64,000 bases of DNA from Asterias amurensis (Eukaryota > Echinodermata > Asteroidea > Forcipulatida > Asteriidae): positions 511,001-575,000 of the forward strand of contig NC_092648.1 in the NCBI RefSeq assembly GCF_032118995.1, in the 5' to 3' direction. The position numbers and the translations under genes were made by a program. Below the pieces are notes generated by a model, which was given only the letters and a program-made list of their open reading frames with translations, did not search any database and was not told the origin of the DNA. Shown here in pieces: positions 44,346 through 55,700 of the stretch (positions within the stretch are counted from its first letter, which is position 1; the number at the start of each line of letters is the position of its first letter).

Positions 44346-44733
44346 AAAGGAACACGTTGCCTTGGAACGGACGAGTTGGTAAAAACAAAAGCGTTTGTAA
44401 CCGTTTTTTATATAATGCATATGGTTGGAAAGATGTTTTAAAAGTAGAATACAATGATCCACACAAGTTTGCCTCGAAATTGCGTGGTTTTTCTTCTACT
44501 GTGCGAACTAACACGGTCAGCCATTTATGGGAGTCAAAATTTTGACCCCCATAAATGGCCGACGTGTTAGTCGTCGAGGTAAAAGGAAAACCACGCAATT
44601 TCGAGGCATGTTTGTGTGGATCATTGTATTCTACTTTTACAACATCTTTCTACCCATATGCATTTCATAAAAAACGGTTACAAACGCTTTTCAAAGACCA
44701 ACTCGACCGATCCAAGGCAATGTGTCCCTTTAA
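44346..44733. repeat. Long-armed fold-back element, copy 1
   Basis: Starts AAAGGAACACGTTGCCTTGG and ends with the inverse (CCAAGGCAATGTGTCCCTTT). The arms fold along nearly their whole length about a centre at 44540 (TTTTGACCCCCATAAATGGC). Open frames on both strands are a by-product. Confidence 0.88.
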
Positions 44734-44960
44734 AACTACTCCTTATTGATTACTATTTTGACCTCCTCTTCTACAACTTAGAAAACTCATTCCTTGCCAA
44801 ACTGTGTTTCACTCATTAGAGACATAAATTATCCTGATGTGTCTGAAAACACTTGACTACAAGACTTCTAGCTAGTCTAACCCGACAACATAATACATTC
44901 ATTCAGGGACTTCTAGCTAGTCTAACCCGACATATATACTCATTCAGGGTATTCGTTTCA

Positions 44961-45093
44961 GAGGTAGATTTCACAAAGAGTTAAGACTAGTCTCATCCCA
45001 AGTTAGGACCAATTACGCGTATTAAAAAAAGAACTAGCTTTATGTTTTTATTATTCCCTAGGACTAGTCCTAACTCTTTGTGAAATCGACCTC
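44961..45093. repeat. Short TIR element (GAGGTAGATTTCACAAAGAG)
   Basis: Terminal inverted repeats of about 32 bp, GAGGTAGATTTCACAAAGAG with CTCTTTGTGAAATCGACCTC; 133 bp in all. Confidence 0.85.
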
Positions 45094-45239
45094 AGGACTT
45101 CTAGCTAGTCTAGCCCAACATAATACATTCATTCAGGGAGTTATACCATTCCAGGACCTTGGCTCTGTCTTAAGCTCCAATTTAGTAACTTTGTGAATCA
45201 AAGAATTGAATAACAGGCATGGAATTTCATTTTTGATCA

Positions 45240-45370
45240 TATTAAAAGGGCAAGGCCATTTTCATTTTGAAAAGGGCACTTTCTTTAGAAGATCTTAAAG
45301 TCAATGGGAAACTTTTGAAGACCAGGGGCAACAGAGGCCGATGCCTGCGCGTAATTCCAGGCCTGGAAGA
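45240..45370. repeat. Copy of the NOP53 intron 2 dispersed repeat
   Basis: GGGCAAGGCCATTTTCATTT, GGGAAACTTTTGAAG and GGCAACAGAGGC match 36695-36825 and a fragment near 37745. Confidence 0.5.
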
Positions 45371-46370
45371 AGTATATGGGAGCCAACTACAGCTGGCTCT
45401 CGTTAAAAAGAGCACTGCTATAGAGAAGTTTAAATGTGAAGCCCCAATTCTTATTCTGTTTGAAGTTTTTTGTTTTGTTGTTCTCGTTTATCAATGTTTC
45501 TTTTACAAAGAGGTAATTTGGCCAGTCCCAGTGCTCTTGTTGTTGAAACGAGAGGCGACTGTACGTGAACAAAATCTCTTTTGATGGCGAGAATTGATGG
45601 TTCTGAAAAGAACCAGGGTTGAGATTTTGTAGCGTATCAGTATTTTGTGACAGGTCCAAAGATTTGACAAAGGATGCTTAATTTAGAGCCAAAGTCAAGG
45701 TTAGGTAAATATCCCAGTTCAATCATAAAATCATCCGATTGGTTGGAAGCTGCTCATGTGATCAACAGGCACACAACATTGTTCTGTATGAACATCTAAT
45801 TATAGAACATTTTCTAGTTAAAGCAAAAGCGGGTTTGTGGCCTTTGCCAATAAACAATCTGGTATTTTGAGACGGATACACTGTCAAATAGTTTTGTTCT
45901 GTTTCTTTTTTCTTTACTGAGGTTGTTTTCTTCTTTTGCAACTATTTAGGTTGATTTAAGTCATTTTAGGGTTAGTTTTCCAGCTATCTGGAAAAAAAAA
46001 GATCTAAAAAGCTTTTAATTTTCCCCGAAAGAAAACGAGATTAATACCATGAAATAATAAAATAATCTATATATATAGGATGACCTGACTTCTACAAAAT
46101 ATTGTCCAACTTTTTTTTCCAACAATCCAGTAACATAAAAACTTTAATTAGGATATTCCCATATCGAGGAATGGCCCAAACAATCTCATCCAATGCACAT
46201 TGGAGAGACGAATTCAGCTTACTGAAGTACCCTATCTAGGCTTAACGTGAACAAGAGGGCAAACCAAAATATTTCACAAAACTTTTAAGAAGAAATTGTT
46301 CTTCCTTCTTAGATTCATTTTATTTGATAGATTTACCTAAGTTGAAGTGGCTGTGTCATCATGATCAACG
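45371..46370. other. Intergenic DNA without recognised features
   Basis: No supported gene or repeat boundary. Confidence 0.4.
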
Positions 46371-46371
46371 C

Positions 46372-46514
46372 AGGCCTGTGGCTGTTCAAGAAGTTATGAA
46401 ATCTCGCCAAGTTACTGCACATGCGCGCACACCCTATGTATTACACCTATGGAGAGCGCGCATGCGCGCAGTAGCTGGGTGAGAGTTCATAATTTCATGT
46501 ACAGTGACAGGCCT
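46372..46514. repeat. Palindromic element with AGGCCTGT ends
   Basis: Begins AGGCCTGT and ends ACAGGCCT. The inner arms (GAAGTTATGAAATCTC; GAGAGTTCATAATTTC) and the CATGCGCGCA centre also pair. Confidence 0.75.
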
Positions 46515-47930
46515 AAGTTTATTCATGACAACACAGCCCTATTTCCCTTTAATGACAGATAGGATAATACAGTTTCACAACATTCTAATTCACAGTCCTT
46601 GATAACTATTTGCATGAATTTGATCAATTTTTAAATCTCATGTAAATAAATTGTTTAATTTGAATTAGTTTGTAACTATTTGACAGACTGATTACAATAA
46701 TTAGTCAGGTAGAACTGCCAAGATAATTCATTCATCAAAAGATGAATGAAATTCATCTCTTAAAAACATTTTTGTTGATAAATTGTAACATTATTCGGTT
46801 ACATTGAGCTACAGCTTCATCTAGACTTGGTAATTTGTACAAGTTAACTTATTTTTTATTGTTTTTTTTTTTAGCAAAGCAAACATTATTGGCATTTGGA
46901 TCCACCACACAGGCTAGCATCATGTCAACAAACTGGAAGACCACAAAAATAATATAAGCATTTCATTACATTGATGGTTTTCAAACTCTACTTTGCATGT
47001 TATTTAAATAAACAAAAGATACGCAAAAAATATGTTCAAACTAAACCAAGCATCACAAAGCTGACACATTTGGCTCATATCACACGTTTGTATCCCTACC
47101 TATTACATTCATATCTTACACAAAGAAAAACTAATGAGTTATTTTCTTGTATTTTTAAGATCATGCATATGCATGACCCTCCTGCATATGCATGACGATA
47201 AAGGCTAATTTACATAACATTGAGTCCCTTATAACATTAACTTAGCCACTACATTATGCATACATATAACTTGTTATTTCACCTAAATAAGAAAACCACC
47301 TCATTCTCCGTATTCCTTAATCTAACCCCCCTCGAGTCATTCATCTAACTTCTTTATCTACAACCATTTTTTTATTTAAATTTTTTTTTAACGTTATTTA
47401 ATACAAAACACATATTTATTAAAATCCTTGGATATGGTAGGGGAACTGCACACGTTAGGGGGACTCATGTTTTACAAACCGTTTTCCATCCTACAATCAG
47501 CCAATATACAATATTTAGACAAACCTAAATGTAGACAAATAATAATTAGTGAATAATAATAATGTATAACTCTGGATTTTGTTACAAAAAAGAAAGAAAA
47601 AAGACTAAACAGAAACAAAATCCAGATTAAAAGAAAAGATAGTTGGAATAATTTACAAAGGTTGCTGCTCTAATAAAGATATTGAATGTAAGAAAGCTAC
47701 AGATGACCGTAATTGGTCATATGACCACAATTGGTCATTCTCTAAGCCTCTGCATTAAATCCACACATTATTCCCATTAAATGGACACCACTAAAGTGCA
47801 GTCAAATTCTGTGTTTAAATATCTTACTTGATTCTAACCTTTCCAATCGTCCTGATTCTCAGTTACAGCGATATAACTGTCAAGTATGGCACACCATCTT
47901 ATCAGAATCCAGAACTTTGGATGTCAATTT
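46515..47930. other. Intergenic AT-rich DNA
   Basis: Only short repeats (TGCATATGCATGAC, twice near 47170-47195). No gene. Confidence 0.4.
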
Positions 47931-48298
47931 TAAATGAACACGTTGCCTTGGATCGGTTGAGTTGGTCTATAAAAAGCGTTTGTAACCGTTTGTTATAAAA
48001 TGCATGTGATTAGAGATATATTTCAAAAGTAGAATACAATGATCCACACAAGTATCACTCGAAATTGCGTGGTTTTCCTTTTACCTCGTAGACTAACTCA
48101 GTCGGCCATTTATGGAAATGGCCAACCGTGTTAGTTTGCAAAGTAAAAGGAAAACCACGCAATTTCGAGGCCAATTTGTGTGGATCATTGTATTCTTCTT
48201 TTTAAACATCTTTCCAACCACATGCATTTTATAACAAACGGTTACACACGCTTTTTATAGACCAACTCGTCCGATCCAAGGCAATGTGTTCCTTTAAG
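47931..48298. repeat. Long-armed fold-back element, copy 2
   Basis: Same family as 44346-44733 (ACACGTTGCCTTGGATCGG at the left end, the inverse at the right). The centre is shortened. Confidence 0.88.
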
Positions 48299-48559
48299 AT
48301 AACCATATGGCCATGGGGCTGTGACTCTATTAGAAAGTTATTAATACATAAGGCTGTATGTATGATTTACAGACAGAGAAACACAACACTCTTAGATGTT
48401 TGTATTGTTACCATGGATACAACCAGTCAGCCAATGAATGACTCTGATCGTAGACATGTGACTTACTCCATCTGATACTCAATACTATACCAATATACCT
48501 AATCCTACCTCAATGAATAAACCAAGTTTGCAGGGTTTACAAATAAGTGTGCCAACACG

Positions 48560-48770
48560 ACCCATTTTCATAGAGCTGCTTAACCACAAAAAGAAACTAA
48601 GCACAAAACAATTCAGCTTACCAGAGAAAGGTTACCAACCAAACTACCATGCCATATGTACTTCCTGTGACAGGTCCCCTGCCTGTTTTTGCTTAGCAGT
48701 GAGTATTTTCTGCTTAACCAGGCCATTAGAATATCGGACAACCAGCCTGCGGCACCTTCTATCTCATAAA
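48560..48770. repeat. GGGCCC-family MITE-like copy
   Basis: TTTTCATAGAGCTGCTTAAC, GCTTACCAGAGAAAGGTTAC and CAAACTACCATGCCATATGT; very similar to 55840-56010. Confidence 0.65.
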
Positions 48771-49078
48771 TACCTATTCTTAAAAAATTAGCGTAAGGAT
48801 TGAACACAATTCCTTGTCCAAATGTTGGGCGATAACTTTTATAGAGCTATAAACTCTGATGACAGAAAAGCTTCATTATTTTCTGTAAAATATAAACTAA
48901 GTTTGAGCAAATCCACCTATGTATATCACAGTTACAGCATGACTTTAAATTGGTTAGGGTCATTGCGTAATGTACTTAAAAACGGGTATGTTGTACTAAA
49001 GATTCTTGAACTGTTTGTGGTGTTGTAGTTGACACTAAGTAATTAGAGAATGCATTGTTTTGTACCAACTATAGAATC

Positions 49079-49320
49079 GGCCCAACTATAGTTGGGCTAA
49101 CCCCAACTACAGTTGGGCTCACGCAAACTACAGTTGTGCTAACCCAACTACAGTTGGGCTAAACCAACCTACAATTGGGCTAACCCCAACTACAGTTGGG
49201 CTAACCCCAACTACAGTTGGGCCGATCCCAACTACAGTTTGGCTACCCCATCTACAATTGGGCTGATCAAAACAGTTGTTGGGATGATCCCAGCTATAGT
49301 TTGGCCTTTCCAACTTTAGT
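49079..49320. repeat. Minisatellite with palindromic core CCAACTACAGTTGG
   Basis: About ten to eleven copies of a 20-23 bp unit (CCCCAACTACAGTTGGGCTA). Each contains the imperfect palindrome CCCAACTAcAGTTGGG. Confidence 0.92.
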
Positions 49321-50113
49321 TGTGTCGATTCCGTAGATGGTGCAAAACATTGTCATTTCTATAAGTTCATGTTGTAAATTGAACATTAATACACTAAATG
49401 TTTGCTCTATTTCACTACTGGTACACTACCCAGATTGATTATTATGTAACACCACATGAATAGTACTGTTCTGACTGCTACACTAACCTTACTTAAAAAA
49501 CACTACCACTAGAATATCAAAAAAAACTGTTTTATCTCAAAAATATCACTCTATGCATTCTGCATTAGTTTGGCAAATGTTGACTGTCAAACGAGGAAGG
49601 AAAAATAATATCGAACGGGGGAAAAGTGCAAAGGGTAACAAATGAAATGTGATATTTACTTAAGCCAATGATTGATGCAAAATCATATAAATATAAAACT
49701 TTTCTTTTAAACAGCCCTCAATACAAACGCAATGAAATAGTCAGATCAAAATGATAGATATTCAAGTCATATATGCAGAACTTGACAAAAGTTTCACACA
49801 TTTATTTTAAAATCTTGTGTTTTTAAAGAGCGTTGATAGAGCTTGAAACCACAGATAGTGACAACTAGAGATTAATTTACGCAAAGTTTACTTTGAGTCG
49901 CTACGTGTGAACCGCCACCCAAGTTCATGGTATAAATGGAATGTGACTGGACCTATACTGAATGTCGGGTTATTTACTGATGTTTCCCGTACGGAGTTGT
50001 ATGAAATTGATTCCGATTTTAAAAGGCCTAACTTTAAAAGAGCTGCCTCAGTGCAAAAAATAGCGAAACCATGCTTACAAGAATAAGGTTACAAGTACCA
50101 TTTCACATTTACC

Positions 50114-50300
50114 ATCTCGGGGCCAGCTCATTTCAGCTTAGCAGAACATTGTTGGGTTAACAGGGTTAAGCAGCTCCATGAAATTAAGTCCAGGGCCCAA
50201 ATTGATAATGCTGTTTGCCGCTAATCAAATTTTGTAAGCTTACTGTAGCAGAAAAATGTGCTAAGCACAAGCGTACTTCATCAAGATTTTCAAGTTAGCA
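50114..50300. repeat. GGGCCC-family MITE copies, diverged
   Basis: CAGGGCCCAAATTGATAATG and AAGCAGCTCCATGAAATTAA show two abutting ends of the family. Confidence 0.5.
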
Positions 50301-52599
50301 GACAAAATCTAGGCCCACATGCACATTCACCATGGGTTTGCATTGTTAAATCACGCGTGAGCTTACCGCGGGTTAGTCAGCATTTACCCCTGATTATGGT
50401 AATCCTAAACAGCAATATGAAATAGAAAATCTGCCAAGGGACGCTCCGTAAGCACAAAATGGCTGCTTGCATTTTTTGTGTGAAATTGAGTCTAGAAGGT
50501 AAGATGCACAAGTAAATCTCAAGTGAGTTGGTTTGCCCATCAGCTATCATTATCCAATGATTCTTAATATTCCGACTGTGTAGCCTTGATGCTACATAGT
50601 TATATCAATCATGATATTGCTGAAGGCAGAATTCCTGCTTAATGGTTCCTAATAAAGCTGATACTATGCAGGAAGACCAACAAGCCACACCATCCCATAT
50701 TATGTTAGCAGGAATTTCTCCCTGAGACCTGGGGCTTATTCTATGTTTGTTTAGATGATCTTCCCATCAAGGGAACTTGGCAAACTCCCACAAGGGATAT
50801 CAACACCCAGCTGGCAACAGCCAATCTCTCGCATACAAACACTGGTTTAACGTCTATATGAATTGCATCAATAAAGAGATTGTGATTCAGTAACTAGACG
50901 ACCAGGCAACATGGCAAAGCTGAACTCAAGCAAAACAAATCAGTGCTGTAGTAGTCAAATACATTTAAAGTAAGCGTACTTCAAAAGGTTACCAAGGAAT
51001 TTTTGCAATTGCTTGTGTGTACCTCACTTTACTAAGCATTTTTCACCTACACCAGCAAAGAATGTAAGCGAAGAATGTTGACTGTAAGCTTAGAATAAGC
51101 AGATCCTTGAAGTTGGATCATGATTTGGAGCAACAGTTCGCAGCACTTTTGGTTTATGTAGTTTTATCAAGTTGGTATATGCAATAATTTATGCGTGAAA
51201 ATCCTCACCAGCACTTTCTATGAATATTCAAAGCCAGATGTCTATCCTCATTTAACGCTGTATTTATTCTTTGCAACACACGCAAAAGCTAAAAGTTTTT
51301 AGTATTAAAAGTTCCACAACTATTTTCCACACTCTAAAATTACTTTTTTGGGGGATGAGTTTAAAAGCCAAGTGAGCAACGATAGCACAGAATGGTTAGG
51401 ATTTACAGGGATGGTTACTAACATTGCAAAACACAAGTTAGTTTTCATCTAATCATCGTCTACAATTAAAATTCACTCCTTATTTAAATATTACCAATGT
51501 ACATTCACATCTCAAGGTTATTTATAACAAAACAAAATGCCCAGTTGTTGCTTTAAGTACAAATTCATTGTGTCGTACTCAGAGGGCCATGCATTTAAAA
51601 GATATTGTTTCTATCTTCAATAAGTTGCACATTGTGAGTAACAATAGTTTGACATAACGCTTTGTGCATTATATTAATGGACTCTTTGGATTAGACTGAA
51701 GATATTAGAGGCCTTTCTTAAACCTTGTCTCAGGCTCCAGGCACCGTGTACAAAATACACGATGCTCCAAAATGCATCCTAAATGCCAAGCTGCGTTTCC
51801 ACTACGTGCGCAGTGCGCGTAGTCCAAGCCGGAGATGGAGCCCAAGGAGAGGTTTTAGAAAGATCCCAGCATTCCATACATCCGTATCAAAAGACTGTCT
51901 TCATAAGACTCAGGTTTCTACAAACACGTGTTAATCCCAAGTTAATCCCATTAGGGAGTAGGTAGAGTGTTGGACAAATCCGGATCTTGATCCAGCTCGC
52001 AGATAAACTCAAGTAGAGGCTAAGTTCACGCAAGGACTATAGTTGACCGTAGTTTGACTTACATTGCTTAAACTGTCTAGTCAACGAAAGTTTGGACTAC
52101 GCTAGTCGACTATTTAGAACCAGCCTACCGGCCATGGTCGCATCGCTGGTTACCGACAGACAGTTTCATAGCACAGTGCAGAGTGGACCACTTATTACAA
52201 AATGATACTGCGGTAAAATTGCTGGTCGCCCTGGTTTATATGACAAGAGTTGTTCGCACTTCAACCTCTGTGCGCATGCCCTTCGTACATCACTGAACAA
52301 CCACTCGTTAACCATTGATCTCCAGAAGACGATCAGAGCCTACTGATCAAAGCGTTGAGTTGAAACCAACGGTTCTTTTCAGAACCACCCCATCATTTAG
52401 AGATAATCATTACATGGTGTTACCGCAAACCTTTACTTTACCCATTGATCCTTACGCGAACTTGAACACAGCTTTAACGACACAAGATTCCATCATGCCA
52501 ACCCACCCGAAACATTCTTTAAGACACTTCGATGGGAATAACATGATACAGTTTTAGAAGACAGATTGCTTCCAGTCCATATGAAGAGATTGTTGTTGA
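50301..52599. other. Region downstream of MRCK; likely includes its 3' untranslated region
   Basis: Contains a dispersed repeat at 50745-50915 (CAAACTCCCACAAGGGATAT, shared with NOP53 intron 7). No supported exon. The end of the MRCK transcript lies somewhere here; a TTTATT (minus AATAAA) near 51266 is one candidate. Confidence 0.35.
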
Positions 52600-52604
52600 T
52601 TTAT

Positions 52605-52717
52605 TTAGTACGATGTTCCTTTAGCGTCTCCGTCCCAGCCTCCAGACCCACCAGAGAGTTGATCTGGATCAACCTGGCTTGTCCTGTGAGGCGTAGGAGG
52701 AGTACTGGAGCTTGAAC
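52605..52717 (-). CDS. CDC42BPA/B: MRCK terminal coding exon
   Basis: Acceptor ATTTTTAG. Encodes [20 protein letters not shown] and a Gly/Trp-rich end, [14 protein letters not shown]-stop, comparable to the LESTDRGSWDP-type ends of vertebrate MRCK. Confidence 0.9.
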
Positions 52718-55700
52718 CTAAAAATCAAACACAACAAAATCAGCATTATTGGGATTGTAATAATAGTACTAATACTAAAAAAAAAAAAATTATATAATAA
52801 TTTAGGTTATTATTATTATTTATCAATTTATATTGTGCCCATTCAAAACAATATACACAAGCGAATAACAATCATGAAATTGTTAATTAAACGAAAAATT
52901 AACATAAGAATAATGATTAGACAAGACTTTTGCACTAATTTGTAATAAAGATATAAACTGAACTAAACTAAACTAAGATAGAGAGAGAGTGACTCACCTA
53001 ATGAATGCCTGGGTGAATGGCTCGACAGAGGTGGTGAATCATCGCTGTAGCTGCGTACTGATCCCTCATGAATGCTGCCCTCGCCTGACATTCCAGAGCC
53101 AGGCTGCAAGACGCCTCCACCGTTGACGTCTCCTCCTCTACCCGCTGATGAGTGCATGGAAGAGGGACGTTCTCGACCCAGAGATCCAGACTTCATACCG
53201 GGGACCCCGGGTTGGAACATGCTACGGACTCGGTTGAAATCACGCCCTCCTTGCTTCTCTTCTCGCAATGGAATCTTCCTCTGTATTAAGACAAACAGGA
53301 TGTGTAAATAAGAATAAGAATATAATTTATAATGCGCCAATTCCAGACGACGCTGTTCCACAACTGCTCTAATGTAACAGTGTTTATGACGGGTTTTGTA
53401 AATTGTGTACAGTTTACTCTATTGATCTTTAAATATGTGATTCAAATCTATATTTTTACATGTACTTATATTTGTACCATTGTTAAGTGACCCTTTCAGC
53501 TACTGCTGATGGTCATTTTGTTTGTATATACCAATAGATAAATAAAGGCGCATGACAAATTACAATAACAAAATCAGCCCATTAAAAATCCCATGACACA
53601 TTAGAACAATATATGCAGAGAGAGAGGATAATTCCCAAAGCTATGAATCAGCAATACAAATATACGTTACAATGTTTAAAAACTCTGAGAACCAAGAAAA
53701 ATCAAATCAACAATCAAAATTAAAAGCTAAAAAGTGAGGCAAGGCAACCATTTGATTGTCAATTAAATGAAGTAAAATACAAAGCTAAATCCAACCAAAT
53801 ACATAAGCCTTAACCACAGAGTAAGCATTTTCATTTATAATGAAGAGTCAATAGTAAGGAGACTTTCCACATCAACCAAAGCTAAGATACAAGGCTTCTA
53901 AGTCACCTAAGAATACTACCTCCAAATCCAGAATATACCATTTTAAAAACCTTTTCTGAGAATCATTTTAATAGTGTAGATTTTGAAAATTTTAATTACT
54001 AATCAAACTAAAAGACTTATTCTACAACTGACCACTGTCTAAAGGTATTCATAAGCTGTGTCCGCATTGTTGGCTACAGCTACGACTACAACATGAATTG
54101 AAGTATAGGACGTCCTTAGCAACATACTAAGCAACAGCCGTAGCTGTAGGCGCTATATTGGATAGACCTTACTGATCATCAAGACTTACCGGTGCAATAG
54201 CAACCAGCCAAGAGAATGCAGTGAATAAATAAAGTCACAAATAACATTAATTTACAAGTCAAATGTTCCTAGTGTATCAAGCAAGCTGATTAAATGGAGC
54301 ATATTGTAAAAATATTTATCATGGGTGAATAGTAAATGAACTGGTAGCATGACAAGTCTAACCACAATGAAACACTCAACCCTAACTTCAGTAAAATATA
54401 TGCTGAGTTTGTCTGATTTAACCAGTTCGTTTCCTGATTAAAAATCCAGTGAAAAGTGCCTGTTTATAAGACCACTGCTTTTGGAAATGAACTGGTTAAA
54501 TAGATAAAGTAAATACTGTACAGCAATAATCAACCATGCTAGACATAGTGGTAAGACTCTATACATTTGTGTGTTGCATATTCATGAACAAGTATATTGT
54601 GTTGCATATTCATGAACAAGTATATTGTGTTGCATATTCATGAACAAGTATATTGTGTTGCATATTCATGAACAAGTATATTGTGTTGCATATTCATGAA
54701 CAAGTATATTGTGTTGCATATTCATAAATCTACCATGCTAGACATGGACATAGTGCAAGCATACCAATCTTACAAGACTCTACAGATTAGTGTGTTTGGA
54801 TGGCATATCTATACAAATGTACACTGTATTATGTACATTGTGTATAACATTATACAAACATTTATCACAGGTGAATGATAAACGCAATGTGATGGTGCCT
54901 ATGGGTGACGCAAAATAATCACAACAATAAATGCACAAGTAACAGTCGCAAGATTGCACTGCATACTACATACATACATATTATTGTGTTTTGGTGGCAC
55001 ATTCATAAAAATGTACATTGTTTATAATAAAATACAATCATATATCAAGGGTGAATAATAAATGAAATGGTAATGTGACAGTACCTATGGGTGACGCAAA
55101 TGAATCACAACAATAGAAATGCACAAGACACAGTTGCAAGATTGCACTGCAATTAAAACTACATACTGACATTGTGTTTTGGGTGGCATATTCATAAACA
55201 TGTGTATTGTTTATAACAAAACACAAATATTTATCAGGGGTGAACCATAAATGAAATCACAGGAGAATGGTTAAAGAAATGGTATTAATGTGACAATACC
55301 TATAAGGGTAGCAAATCAATCAAAACAATATAAATGCACAAGTGGTAGTTACAAGATACCACCGCAATTAAAACTTGGGTACATGTAATACACAAGTAAA
55401 ATCAAGATGAATATGAATGTATTTGCATTGATTTGAAGAAATTAGAAACAAATTCTACATGAACATTCACAAAAAACATTTATGTAACAAATGAATCAAT
55501 TAGCAATATTGACTTCTTCTGATGATGTTAATCTCTAAAAATGTGAAACAATTTTGTCAATTGCTTTCATATCATTATGATAATTTCCAATAATTGAAAC
55601 AAACCCAAATTGCAGATGTATAATTTGGACAATGGGATATCAAGACATAAAACTACAACTGACGCTATGTACTTACCGATGGCAAGTCTCTAAGGATCTG

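Noticed and set aside
44344-44819. Small proteins on both strands
   Set aside because: The frames are the two arms of one fold-back element, and similar frames occur in its second copy.
52963-53361. Independent 132-codon minus-strand gene
   Set aside because: Its middle part is the MRCK tail exon; the extensions at both ends are intron.
54180-54240. Extra MRCK exon before the donor-like GCACCG|GTAAGT
   Set aside because: No convincing acceptor, no homology to MRCK, and the flanking coding exons already join in phase without it.
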